A stretch of 28,687 nucleotides of DNA. Origin: a virus. Location: positions 1 through 28,687 of IMG/VR virus record IMGVR_UViG_3300025266_000036; one strand, 5' to 3'. The notes under the pieces were generated by a model. The model was not told the origin of the DNA. It worked only from the letters and a program-made list of their open reading frames with translations, and searched no databases. The position numbers and the translations under genes were made by a program. Numbering within the stretch: the first letter of the stretch is position 1; each line of letters starts with the position of its first letter. Shown here one piece after another: positions 7,011 to 15,028 of this stretch.

Positions 7011-7393
7011 ATTACAATGTAATCATTATTGTTACCATCATACGTTGTATATTGGTCTTTATTTATTTTGTAAAAATCATTATCAACTTGTATTGCATCT
7101 GATTGTGCGGTACAAAATGCTCTATCTCTATATATTACATTTGTTTTTTCTGCATCTGAATACAATGTTACATCGTAAAAATGTCCCTCAACTAAATTTA
7201 CATATTCTGTACCATATATAATGTAAGTATCATTTTGAATAAAAATATTACCTACACCATCAGGTCTTGGTACAAGTGTATAATCTACAATAACATTTGT
7301 ACTATCATCTCTTAAAGTCATATAAGCATTTGCTGCATACTCTCTTGGTATAATTGTAAATCTATTGGTAGCTTCTGGTTTTAAAAGTATCAT
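7007..7393 (-). CDS. 128-aa virion-associated protein upstream of portal
   Basis: I take the ATG at 7393 rather than the adjacent in-frame TTG at 7396; it lies 4 nt after the CGTTATATA motif. The sequence is beta-rich (MILLKPEATNRFTIIPREYAANAYMTLRDDSTNVIVDYTLVPRPDG...), with ending DNDYIVI. Similar proteins occur by portal genes in flavobacterial phages; head closure or a minor structural role is likely from context only. Confidence 0.7.
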   Translation of the reverse strand: MILLKPEATNRFTIIPREYAANAYMTLRDDSTNVIVDYTLVPRPDGVGNIFIQNDTYIIYGTEYVNLVEGHFYDVTLYSDAEKTNVIYRDRAFCTAQSDAIQVDNDFYKINKDQYTTYDGNNNDYIVI

Positions 7394-7397
7394 CAAT

Positions 7398-7425
7398 TAT
7401 ATAACGTATAAATAAAGGTAATTTG
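7398..7425 (-). promoter_or_regulatory. late-type promoter A (CGTTATATA), before the portal operon
   Basis: The minus strand carries CGTTATATA at 7406..7398, 4 nt before the ATG at 7393. An ACAAATT box starts 20 nt upstream of CGTT (C at 7425), the same offset as at promoters B and C. It lies directly after the tail-tube terminator. Confidence 0.6.
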
Positions 7426-7432
7426 TAAAAAC

Positions 7433-7463
7433 AAAAAAAAAGCACCCGATTAAGGATGCTTTT
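7433..7463 (-). terminator. intrinsic terminator after tail-tube gene
   Basis: On the minus strand AGCATCC (7460..7454) pairs with GGGTGCT (7447..7441, one G-U) around a 6-nt loop, with nine T residues after it. It closes the tail-tube transcript just before promoter A. Confidence 0.85.
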
Positions 7464-7483
7464 AATTTCAACTAAATATTTAA

Positions 7484-8044
7484 TTATCCTTGTCCTGGGT
7501 CAAGTGGTATTCCAACTGGTGTTGGGTCAATCTGTAATGCAGATGGTGTAACCGCTGTTGCTAAAAAGAAAGGTGCTACTTCTTCCATTCCCTCGAATGT
7601 TAGCGTAAATCCTGAGAGGTCACCAGCGCTTGCGCCACTAACCACAGTACCTCCCGTGCATTCCATACCATTCTCTAAACCACATAGAAAACTATTACCA
7701 TAGTAATCTTCTACTACAATATTTGGTCTAGATATTGCTAAAATTTGCAACTCTGATTGAGTTTTAGCATCTAAAAATGTTAGTGTAAGGTTTAAAGTTT
7801 GAGTATAAAATGTCGTTCCGTTTTCTCTAGATGACGTCACACTTGTCTCTAAACTAGAATTACCTTTTACGTCATATTCAAACCATACAGATGGAGTTGA
7901 AGCATCTACTATTGTTGCTTCTTTTGTTGTTGCGTCTACTGTTACACTTCCGATACCACCGAAATCTGCAAAGTAAACACGTTTGATGCCACCAAAGGCA
8001 CTTTTACAAGGTAGTTGTCTACCCGATGTTAATGTACAAGCCAT
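7484..8044 (-). CDS. major tail (tube) protein
   Basis: 186 aa. Probably the hexameric subunit of the non-contractile tail tube. It is beta-rich: KRVYFADFGGIGSVTVDATTKEATIVD, an EYDVKGNSSLETSVTSSRENGTTFYTQTLNLTLTFLDAKTQSELQ core resembling the tail-tube beta sandwich, then LAISRPNIVVEDYYGNSFLCGLENGMECTGGTVVSGASAGDLSGFTLTFEGMEE, typical of siphophage tube proteins. The gene stands alone between two strong terminators, which fits an abundant protein with its own dosage control. No CGTTATATA precedes it, so its promoter is unclear. The call rests on fold-like pattern and context. Confidence 0.75.
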   Translation of the reverse strand: MACTLTSGRQLPCKSAFGGIKRVYFADFGGIGSVTVDATTKEATIVDASTPSVWFEYDVKGNSSLETSVTSSRENGTTFYTQTLNLTLTFLDAKTQSELQILAISRPNIVVEDYYGNSFLCGLENGMECTGGTVVSGASAGDLSGFTLTFEGMEEVAPFFLATAVTPSALQIDPTPVGIPLDPGQG

Positions 8045-8103
8045 TGTTTTTGTATTATGCTAATTATCAAGTAGTTACACCCATATCAGCGTTATTGTTA
8101 TAT

Positions 8104-8146
8104 AAAAAAAGGGTAAGCAGATAAAACCACCTACCCTAGTTTTTTG
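8104..8146 (-). terminator. intrinsic terminator after major capsid gene
   Basis: On the minus strand AGGGTAGG and the TTACCCT arm (about 8137..8130 with 8110..8116) form a 5-6 bp stem with a large loop, followed by seven T residues. It lies 13 nt after the capsid gene's last codon. Confidence 0.7.
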
Positions 8147-8158
8147 ATTAATTAATTA

Positions 8159-9136
8159 CTATGCGTATTCTACTAGGTCAGATGCGATTCCAAACTGAAC
8201 ACTTGCAGTAAATCTAAGTATCATTCTCACATTGTTACTACCATCCAAATCTGACATATCTAGTACTTTCACTTCTTGTGCTGAATTTAGTAACCCAGTT
8301 CCAAAGTATAAGTTAGAGCGTTGTGCTGCATACATTTTGTTGTCAGCCATTCCTGGACATACAAAGATTTTTACACCGTTAACTGTTAGGCTTCCGTTGT
8401 TCCACCATTGCGTACCCATATTAGCTACACCATTCGCTCCTAAACCACTTGCTCCAAAGCCACCTAGTGCTTGTACATATAATTTAGCTGCTTTACTTCC
8501 GATGTATAAGAATAAATCTTCTTTACCATATAGTGCTGCTGGTATTGCATCAACTACTTTAGAAAGTTCATCAATAATGTTTGTAGATAATAACCCACCT
8601 GCTACTGCTGCAACTTGTTGTCCTGCTGGAATATCTCCTGCTGCTGCTGATGCTGCAATTAGCTTTTCAAACCCATCAAAAGAGTTGTTAGTTGCTGCTG
8701 CTGTATCACCTTGCCAGATATTAAATTCTGTGTTCTGCGCTACTTCGGCTGCAACGTGTGCAATCATAAAGTCTGTGAATTTTGGAGGTAATGTTTGTCC
8801 TAATCCATATCCCATTGATTGTGCTTCCCAATCGTTTACAAAGTCATACTTACATAATTGTAGGTTTACTTGTAGTTCTTTAGGCTCAATTATTCTTTCA
8901 GTTAATGTGATTGTAGATGTAGGTGTAAAATCACAAGATGCAGATGCTACTAAAGCATTTGTTGCAAGTTTCTTAATTACTTCTTTAAAAGCAATGTTTG
9001 CCTTTACTGTTAAACCGCCATCATCAATAGTTGATGCAGATAATAAAGCTGCTGCGATATACTCACCAGCAAACTCACCAGCATATGTAGTGGTGATGTT
9101 AGTGGTTGTTGCTAAATTTACGTTTCTTTTATTCAT
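8159..9136 (-). CDS. major capsid protein (HK97-fold expected)
   Basis: 325 aa, in the normal range. The shell subunit. Evidence is position (scaffold, then capsid, then terminator, then tail tube), Ala/Gly-rich composition, and features common in HK97-type capsids: ELQVNLQLCKYDFVNDWEAQSM, a central ALYGKEDLFLYIGSKAAKLYVQALGGFG segment, WNNGSLTVNGVKIFVCPGMADNKMYAAQRSNLYFGTGLL, and a C-terminal DGSNNVRMILRFTASVQFGIASDLVEYA strand. No N-terminal prosegment is obvious; the separate acidic scaffold and the XkdF-type protease may supply maturation. It starts 2 nt after the scaffold stop. Confidence 0.86.
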   Translation of the reverse strand: MNKRNVNLATTTNITTTYAGEFAGEYIAAALLSASTIDDGGLTVKANIAFKEVIKKLATNALVASASCDFTPTSTITLTERIIEPKELQVNLQLCKYDFVNDWEAQSMGYGLGQTLPPKFTDFMIAHVAAEVAQNTEFNIWQGDTAAATNNSFDGFEKLIAASAAAGDIPAGQQVAAVAGGLLSTNIIDELSKVVDAIPAALYGKEDLFLYIGSKAAKLYVQALGGFGASGLGANGVANMGTQWWNNGSLTVNGVKIFVCPGMADNKMYAAQRSNLYFGTGLLNSAQEVKVLDMSDLDGSNNVRMILRFTASVQFGIASDLVEYA

Positions 9137-9138
9137 TT

Positions 9139-9726
9139 TTATTTATTTAATTTGCTTAATACTCTATCTAGTGTTGTGTTAAATTGTCCTTTACCAAATT
9201 GCACTTGTGTTTTTTGTGGTGCTTTTGCTTCTGGATTATGTTTGATTGGTTTTACTGATGAAAGTTCTTCTTTCATTTCAACTTCTTTTTCTTCAACCAC
9301 TTCTTCTGCTTCTACTTTGTCAGACTTTAAATCTGCAATAGCATCTTCTAGGTTTTGGATTTTATCTTCCATCTGTCTAAAGGTATCTTTAGTTACATAG
9401 TTTTCTTCATCCATCATTTTTTCTTCTTCTTTTTCTTCTTTTAAATCCTCTGTTGTTTCTTCTTCTTTGGCTGGTACTTCATCAGATACTTCTCTAACAT
9501 CTGCAATAACACCCTCAGCTTCTACAACAACCAATCTACCATCTTCTAAGATGTATTCACCAACTGGCATTGCAACCTTTTCATCATCTGTTACAATAAA
9601 GATTTCTTTTCCTTTTTCAAATGCTTCTGCACTTACCACAGTACCATTTTCTAACTTTTGTTCTTCAAGTTTAACCTCGATGTTTAAAAGTGTTTTTATT
9701 TCGTTTAACATATCATTTGCTTTCAT
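9139..9726 (-). CDS. capsid scaffolding protein
   Basis: 195 aa, strongly acidic. The N-terminal part (10-80) has a repeated beta pattern (KLENGTVVSAEAFEKGKEIFIVTDDEKVAMPVGEYILEDGRLVVVEAEGVIADV), seen in scaffold or decoration proteins of other phages. Residues 83-155 are a Glu/Lys coiled coil (VTKDTFRQMEDKIQNLEDAIADLKSDK), and the C-terminus is basic and Pro/Gln-rich. An acidic coiled coil with a basic end, directly before the capsid gene, is the usual scaffold pattern. Promoter B lies 6 nt before its ATG. Confidence 0.78.
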   Translation of the reverse strand: MKANDMLNEIKTLLNIEVKLEEQKLENGTVVSAEAFEKGKEIFIVTDDEKVAMPVGEYILEDGRLVVVEAEGVIADVREVSDEVPAKEEETTEDLKEEKEEEKMMDEENYVTKDTFRQMEDKIQNLEDAIADLKSDKVEAEEVVEEKEVEMKEELSSVKPIKHNPEAKAPQKTQVQFGKGQFNTTLDRVLSKLNK

Positions 9727-9732
9727 ACTATT

Positions 9733-9760
9733 TATATAACGGTTATTAAATTAAAATTTG
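9733..9760 (-). promoter_or_regulatory. late-type promoter B (CGTTATATA), before scaffold-capsid operon
   Basis: CGTTATATA at 9741..9733 on the minus strand, 6 nt before the scaffold ATG. A GCAAATTT box has its C at 9760, 19 nt upstream of CGTT as in promoters A and C. Confidence 0.6.
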
Positions 9761-9765
9761 CGTTT

Positions 9766-9927
9766 TTAGTCTGTTCTTGTTATTACACCAATGCCTTGCG
9801 CTTGCATAGAACCATCACAACAAGAGATAGAATACTTATTGGTATCCCAACATAAACAAGCACGATTACCCCCAGTAGGTGATGTCCTACTAGGTATAAA
9901 AGTTTTATTTTTGTTGTTTCTTTGCAT
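9766..9927 (-). CDS. 53-aa Cys-rich protein (GGNRACLCW... SCCDGS)
   Basis: The ATG at 9927 follows the stop of the 122-aa gene with no gap. The product has an N-terminal basic part (MQRNNKNKTFIPSRTSPTGG), then NRACLCWD and YSISCCDGSMQAQGIG, giving four Cys (24, 26, 36, 37) that could bind metal or form disulfides. Small proteins with the same CLC...CCDGS-AQGIG layout occur in head regions of Bacteroidota phages. No function is known to me. Promoter B's upstream box starts 6 nt after its stop. Confidence 0.75.
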   Translation of the reverse strand: MQRNNKNKTFIPSRTSPTGGNRACLCWDTNKYSISCCDGSMQAQGIGVITRTD

Positions 9928-10296
9928 TTATTTTATTTTGTCTGCAAATTCTAACTCCGTTAAAAGTGCATTCATATTTGAATTTAGATTTTTATAATTT
10001 GGTATATCTGCAATTCTAACACCTAATTCTTTTGCTGCTTTTACCACTCTATCTTCTAATTTTAACGCATCATTAAATGATTTTCTGTATTTTTTAGATA
10101 AAGAATTTATGTTTTTTACTGTCAACTCATATTCTTCTCTTTCACTAAATAAATTACTTGCAAATTTTTTAATATCATTACTTGATGCTTTAATGTCATC
10201 TATTAAAGACAACTCAATCTTTTGTGTTGCAAGTTCAACTTTTGCTAATTCTGTTTTCGGTAGTTTGCTATAAACTTTTTCAATGTTACTTTTCAT
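9928..10296 (-). CDS. 122-aa helical protein in the head module
   Basis: Almost entirely helical with heptad-like segments (VYSKLPKTELAKVELATQKIELSLIDDIKASSNDIKKFASNLFSEREEYELTVKNINSLSKKYRKSF), with a C-terminal LGVRIADIPNYKNLNSNMNALL. It lies 2 nt after the protease gene. It could be a capsid assembly helper, but no family was recognised. Confidence 0.7.
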   Translation of the reverse strand: MKSNIEKVYSKLPKTELAKVELATQKIELSLIDDIKASSNDIKKFASNLFSEREEYELTVKNINSLSKKYRKSFNDALKLEDRVVKAAKELGVRIADIPNYKNLNSNMNALLTELEFADKIK

Positions 10297-10298
10297 AC

Positions 10299-10886
10299 TT
10301 ATTTATTTAATATAGATTTAATTTTACTTAATAATTCTTCACTTAATTGTTCTTCTACCTTTTCTTTAGGTGCTTCCATTTTATCCGCAAAATACCCCTC
10401 TATGCTGAACCCCTTGCATTTCTGGGTCAAAATATATTCCTGCCAAATCTCATCATTGTTTACCTTAACGCTTCCCATCCAAGTTCCAACAGGTACATCT
10501 AAACCATACATTGCAGTTTTGTCTTTTGCTTTGTCTTCTACTATCCAACTTTCAACTAATGTTAAACCACTTAATGGTTCTGCGTGTTCTAGTGTTGAAT
10601 TGCTTTGATTTCCTTTCTGTAAGAACATTTGAGATGCTTTTACAATAGTATCTTTTGAAAAGTATATATAATACTCACCCTCTGAACCATTGCGGTAAAT
10701 AGGCTTATTTGGTATTAACAATGCACCCATTAGTATTTTCTTTTCTTTGTCTACTTCTGCTAATTTTATTTCTTGGTTCTTTAAAGCAACAAAATCACTT
10801 TCAATAGCTGGACTTTCTACAATAGAAATTGCTTCTACTCCAATATCATCTTGTTCTTCATCTAAAATAAGTTCTATTATCTTCAT
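10299..10886 (-). CDS. prohead protease, XkdF-like serine protease
   Basis: 195 aa. Resembles the XkdF family of phage head-maturation proteases. Landmarks: VEAISIVESPAIESDFVALK (18-36), a strand ILMGALLIPNKPIYR (51-65), LEH101AEPL with the likely catalytic His, SWIVED followed by GLDVPVGTWMGSVKVNNDEIW (128-148), and KGFS161IEGYF with the likely catalytic Ser. The C-terminus is a charged helix. It would cleave scaffold or capsid inside the prohead. Promoter C lies 3 nt before its ATG. The family call is secure by motif; catalysis is inferred. Confidence 0.85.
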   Translation of the reverse strand: MKIIELILDEEQDDIGVEAISIVESPAIESDFVALKNQEIKLAEVDKEKKILMGALLIPNKPIYRNGSEGEYYIYFSKDTIVKASQMFLQKGNQSNSTLEHAEPLSGLTLVESWIVEDKAKDKTAMYGLDVPVGTWMGSVKVNNDEIWQEYILTQKCKGFSIEGYFADKMEAPKEKVEEQLSEELLSKIKSILNK

Positions 10887-10889
10887 AAA

Positions 10890-10917
10890 TATATAACGTG
10901 TTTAGTTTTTAATTTTG
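10890..10917 (-). promoter_or_regulatory. late-type promoter C (CGTTATATA), before protease operon
   Basis: CGTTATATA at 10898..10890 on the minus strand, only 3 nt before the protease ATG. The GCAAAATT box has its C at 10917, 19 nt upstream. The whole element just fits the gap after the tape-measure stop at 10921. Confidence 0.6.
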
Positions 10918-10920
10918 CAT

Positions 10921-12786
10921 TTATATACTTGCACCCTCTATAATGTTTCTATCTAGTTCTTGGCTTGTGGTTACGTCATTTGAAACTACAAATGCCCTAG
11001 TTGGTTTCTGTGTTTGACTTCCTATTGCATCTGCTAATTGGGTTTCACCACTTGCACCCACTACATTAAATGCTGGAGGTTGTGCGGTTGTTGTTGTTGG
11101 CACTCCACCACTTGGTGCTCCACTAGCACCAGGTACTTGTACACTTAATATTTTCTTTACATTAGCAATACCAGCTACACCGATAGCAGCAGCATTAGCA
11201 AACTTTAATGCAGTTTCAAAAGGTGTTACAGTTACCGCAGCAAGTGCATCAGATACACCTCTGTATGTGTTTATTGTTGCAGCAGCAACCGCAAAGGCTT
11301 TCCCAGCAGCAGTTTCTTCACCAGCTATTGCGCTAAAACTTTGTAATACATTTGCGGTATCATCTAAATTCTTCTTTTTTGCTTCTGCTTCTGTTTTTGA
11401 TATTTCTATTTTTGCATCTGCTATTTCTTCATCTCTTGTTAAGTTAGTTTGCCTTGATGTTTCTGAAAATTGGTCTAATGCTATTTGTGCATCTACCTTT
11501 GCTTGTGTACCAGCAGCTGCGTTATCTACAATAGCTTGTAATCTTGTCGTTTCTTGTTCAGCTTCAAGTATATCAATTTCTGATAATCTTTGTAATCTTA
11601 AAAGTTCATCTTCTATAAGTTCTGCATTAAATCTTTTTTTCTCAATAGATAATAAACTTTCACTTTCTAGTTCTGCATTTTTTAATTCTGTAGCTTCTTT
11701 TGTTAAAGCATTTGCGTTTGTTTGTTGTTCAGATTTAAAACCTGTTACTTGTGCCGCTACACCTTGTATATCTGCTTCTGCTTCTAATACCCTTACATAG
11801 TCTTCTGTTTTGCCAGTTAATTCAAATTGTGCTTGTGCTGCTGCTTTGACTAATTGAGCATTTTTAGTCATTTCTGTTTCTTGCTTTTCAAGAATAGTAT
11901 TTAACTCATTGTTTGCTGCTTGTCTTTCTGCTATGCTTTTTGTTTCATCATCTCTAATTTGTCTTTGTAGTTCTGCTTGCCTATCAAATTGTTCTAATAA
12001 TATTCTACTTTGTGCAGCAGCTATTTCAGCAGACTTTTTTAATTCTTGGTTTGTTTTGGCTGTTTCTAATGCAGACTTTACACTTACCTTACCAAGTTCA
12101 TTTACAACAGTTTCACCTATTGCTCCAACTTCTGTTATTGCTTCACTAAAATTATCTACAATATCGTTTCCAGCTTTGTTAGCTTCAATGGCTACTTCTG
12201 TTAAATCAAGTTTTGTTTGTGCAATGGCATCATTTAATTGGTTTATAGTTGTTGGGTCACCATCACCAAAAATAGATTTTTCCCACGCAAGTTGTGCAGC
12301 TTGAACAGCTAACTTAATCCCAAAGAAAGCATTTTTAAAAGGTGTTAATGCAAGTGTAAGTAATCCACTCATTACCTTACCAAGAGCATCAAAGTTTTCT
12401 GTTGCAGATGATACACTTTCATAAATAGAAATAACAGCATTTACAACTTGATTAAAAACAGCTTGTGCAGTATCAAATACAACATTTAAGCTATCCATCA
12501 CAGCCTGGTTTTCTTGTATTGCACTACTTACAAATTCAAATGCTTTTTGTAATAAGAATATAATACCAGATGCTTTGGCTAGGTTTCCTATTGATATACC
12601 AACTTTCTTAATTCCCTTTGCACCATCCTTTGCACCTTTTTCTACTTTCTCTAAACTTTCAGCAGTCTTTTTATTAGCACTTACAACTTCCTTTTCAAGT
12701 TTGGAATATTCCTTTTGGAATTCATCTAAATTCTTAACGGCTTCTTTGTACTTTAATTCAAATTCTACTTCTATTTTTTGCGCCAT
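10921..12786 (-). CDS. tail tape measure protein
   Basis: 621 aa. Sets tail length and helps DNA ejection; by the usual 1.5 Angstrom per residue rule a tail near 90-95 nm is expected. The sequence is nearly all helical: an N-terminal coiled coil (5-60), hydrophobic segments around 68-95 and 135-165, long Glu/Gln/Ala-rich coiled coils (190-470), then TAAGKAFAVAAATINTYRGVSDALAAVTVTPFETALKFANAAAIGVAGIANVKKIL, a very common tape-measure end segment. A Pro/Gly/Thr linker and an SNDVTTSQELDRNI tail follow. It overlaps the upstream 48-aa gene by 16 nt. Confidence 0.9.
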   Translation of the reverse strand: MAQKIEVEFELKYKEAVKNLDEFQKEYSKLEKEVVSANKKTAESLEKVEKGAKDGAKGIKKVGISIGNLAKASGIIFLLQKAFEFVSSAIQENQAVMDSLNVVFDTAQAVFNQVVNAVISIYESVSSATENFDALGKVMSGLLTLALTPFKNAFFGIKLAVQAAQLAWEKSIFGDGDPTTINQLNDAIAQTKLDLTEVAIEANKAGNDIVDNFSEAITEVGAIGETVVNELGKVSVKSALETAKTNQELKKSAEIAAAQSRILLEQFDRQAELQRQIRDDETKSIAERQAANNELNTILEKQETEMTKNAQLVKAAAQAQFELTGKTEDYVRVLEAEADIQGVAAQVTGFKSEQQTNANALTKEATELKNAELESESLLSIEKKRFNAELIEDELLRLQRLSEIDILEAEQETTRLQAIVDNAAAGTQAKVDAQIALDQFSETSRQTNLTRDEEIADAKIEISKTEAEAKKKNLDDTANVLQSFSAIAGEETAAGKAFAVAAATINTYRGVSDALAAVTVTPFETALKFANAAAIGVAGIANVKKILSVQVPGASGAPSGGVPTTTTAQPPAFNVVGASGETQLADAIGSQTQKPTRAFVVSNDVTTSQELDRNIIEGASI

Positions 12787-12917
12787 CTTAAATTTCTTTT
12801 TGTTTGTTTAAACCCACTTGAAAGTGTTTCTGCTAATTTATATTTTCCCTGTGCTATCTTTATGTTTTCAGTTTCACCATCAACAACTTGTAGCAAGTCA
12901 ATTATATTCTTAATCAT
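12771..12917 (-). CDS. 48-aa basic protein between tail-hub and tape-measure genes
   Basis: The ATG at 12917 overlaps the upstream TGA (ATGA), and the TAG lies 16 nt inside the tape-measure gene. The sequence runs MIKNIIDLLQVVDGETENIKIAQGKYKLAETLSSGFKQT and ends RWRKK. No family was recognised. Tight coupling to the tape measure suggests it helps fold or limit it. Confidence 0.65.
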   Translation of the reverse strand: MIKNIIDLLQVVDGETENIKIAQGKYKLAETLSSGFKQTKRNLRWRKK

Positions 12918-15028
12918 AGTATTGTGTTTAGTAATTCAAATTCTGTTTTACCAGTTGTTAAGTCTGTTGTTAGTGAATTAATCTTGTACCTATCTTGACC
13001 TATTTCTATTAAGTCATTTAGTTGTAAGTTATAATAAACCTTCATAGGTAAGTAAGCAGTAACCTTTAACAATCTTCTTCTAAAGTTAAATACATCTTGT
13101 ATGTACTCTTTGTATTCTGTTTCAAATAATGTATCTGTAAATTGTAATGCTGGTGATACTGGTGCAAAACCGCCACCTGTTGGTTCATTTGCCAAGTATT
13201 CATTTAACTCATTTTGAAAGTGTATGTTAAACTTGTTAGTGCTTGGTGAAAGTGCTTGACTATTTGATGGTATAACGTAATCAGTAATATCTTCAACTGC
13301 ACTATCTGCTGTATTTCTTATTCTTATAGGGTCACCACTCTCAATGCCTATTGCATAAAACAATAAAGGTTCACCAATATATGATTGTAAGTTTTCATTT
13401 ACAGAATAACCCCATTGTATATCTGTTGATGTTGTTGTTGATTGTCCAGCATCATACAATCTTTCAAACTGAAAATGCTCAAATGGTAATTCTATTTTAT
13501 ATGGTTCACTTGGTGCATCATAAATACCACCATTTAGTGTGTAACTTAAAGAACCCCACCCACTATTGGTAAGCTGTTCAAATTGCTTTGCTAATAATGT
13601 ACCTAAACCTTTATAGCTAAATGATATTTCATTAAAAGGTAGTGCAATATCTGATGTTGATTTTGTAGTATCAAGGTATTCATCTATGTTGTAAACTTGT
13701 GTGCTATCTAAATAGTAACTATCTAATGTTCTAACTACTATTGTTCCAACGTTATCTACATAAGTAGTAAGGTTAAACATATTAAACAAACCAGATAGAA
13801 AATCTATAATCTTCATCTTTGGTAATTGCTCAACTATGTTAAACTCAAAAACATCTGATGTTGTAAAAGCAAATTCATTATGATATGTATCAAAACCAGT
13901 TGTGAAATTTAAGCCATCTATCCAACCAATCCTAACATCAATAGCATTTATCGCAAAACTCAAACCTACCCCACTAAATTGTATTAAGTAAGTTGAATTA
14001 TCTTCTAAACCATCTGGTCCAGCAGAAATGTTTAATGTTTGGTCACCTTGTACACCATTTAGTTCACCAATTACAGTACCACCATTTTTTAATACTTGTA
14101 CATTGTATGTAACAGCATTATCAAACGGGTCTAACTCTAATTTAAATGTTGCTGGAAAAACACCTATTGGTGCATTAACGGTTATGATACCATTTTCAAC
14201 TGTAGATATTCTTTCATCAGAACCAGTTTTTACAATTAAGTCTTGCAGCTTTGTTTGTATAACCTCAACTTGTGTTGGTCTATCAACAGAACCACTTTTA
14301 CGATGTAACCACATAAACAATGTAGCAAATTGTTCGTTATTTACATTATTAAAAAAATCATCTGAAAACGCAATATCGTATTTTGTTTCTATTGCATCAA
14401 TAATTGTCTGTAACCTTACAGCATATTTAAACTGGTTCCATTCAACACCATTTTGTGTATCTGCATTGTGTGCAGCAATATTGTTTATTGTATCTTCTGG
14501 GTTAAATACTGCGTGTGCAACCCCGTTATAAATTAATCTGTTTGTGTGTGTTATTAAAGGAACAATAAAAGGTGTAACACCATCTTCCATAACACTTGTT
14601 ACAGTAGCAAAATCATAATCTCTATTGTAGTAATCTGAAAAACTTAAACTACTTAATTGAGCATCACCTAAAATATCTTTTAAATTAACTGTATTACCAA
14701 AGAAAGTAATTTTATATGTATGAGCAACATTGTTTTTTAACTCAACACCTTGCAAAGCTATTTTACCATCTTTAAAAGGTAAATCATTTAATTCAATTCT
14801 TGCATCTGCTTTTTTTCTTGCATCAAAACCATTACTTATATCAAAGTTATAATAGTGTTGAAATATCTTATTGTTTACACTAGATGCTGGAACAGAAAAA
14901 GTTTGCGTAAATTCAGTAAAGACCTTTGCTAAATCTTTTACATTCTTTATTGTTTGGGTAAGTGAAACCGTTTCATCCTTAAATAAATCTACTCTTTGAG
15001 TACCTATGTATAATTGTAATCTACGCAT
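12914..15028 (-). CDS. large tail protein, probable distal tail / baseplate hub
   Basis: 704 aa, beta-rich. The N-terminus (RRLQLYIGTQRVDLFKDETVSLTQTIKNVKDLAKVFTEFTQTFSVPASSVNNKIFQHYYNFDI) is a pattern shared by large tail proteins of flavobacterial phages. The middle includes Ig-like strands (TFKLELDPFDNAVTYNVQVLKNGGTVIGEL, 305-340) and PKMKIIDFLSGLFNMFNLTTYVDNVGTIVVRTLDSYY (about 425-465), resembling a tail-hub domain. The C-terminal NLQLNDLIEIGQDRYKINSLTTDLTTGKTEFELLN looks like the closing strand of hub proteins. It lies just upstream of the tape measure, an unusual order but consistent with the tail cluster. Confidence 0.72.
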   Translation of the reverse strand: MRRLQLYIGTQRVDLFKDETVSLTQTIKNVKDLAKVFTEFTQTFSVPASSVNNKIFQHYYNFDISNGFDARKKADARIELNDLPFKDGKIALQGVELKNNVAHTYKITFFGNTVNLKDILGDAQLSSLSFSDYYNRDYDFATVTSVMEDGVTPFIVPLITHTNRLIYNGVAHAVFNPEDTINNIAAHNADTQNGVEWNQFKYAVRLQTIIDAIETKYDIAFSDDFFNNVNNEQFATLFMWLHRKSGSVDRPTQVEVIQTKLQDLIVKTGSDERISTVENGIITVNAPIGVFPATFKLELDPFDNAVTYNVQVLKNGGTVIGELNGVQGDQTLNISAGPDGLEDNSTYLIQFSGVGLSFAINAIDVRIGWIDGLNFTTGFDTYHNEFAFTTSDVFEFNIVEQLPKMKIIDFLSGLFNMFNLTTYVDNVGTIVVRTLDSYYLDSTQVYNIDEYLDTTKSTSDIALPFNEISFSYKGLGTLLAKQFEQLTNSGWGSLSYTLNGGIYDAPSEPYKIELPFEHFQFERLYDAGQSTTTSTDIQWGYSVNENLQSYIGEPLLFYAIGIESGDPIRIRNTADSAVEDITDYVIPSNSQALSPSTNKFNIHFQNELNEYLANEPTGGGFAPVSPALQFTDTLFETEYKEYIQDVFNFRRRLLKVTAYLPMKVYYNLQLNDLIEIGQDRYKINSLTTDLTTGKTEFELLNTIL

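Noticed and set aside
8085-8105. CGTTATTGTTATATA-like stretch upstream of the tail-tube gene
   Set aside because: It points along the plus strand, away from the tail-tube gene, and is not an exact copy.
8232-9182. Plus-strand open frame of 316 codons opposite the capsid gene
   Set aside because: It is the mirror of the well-supported capsid frame, has Ser/Cys/Pro-rich composition from Ala/Gly codons on the other strand, and no other plus-strand gene is supported.
13269-13277. Near copy CGTTATACC on the minus strand
   Set aside because: Inside the large tail gene, two mismatches, no start codon following.
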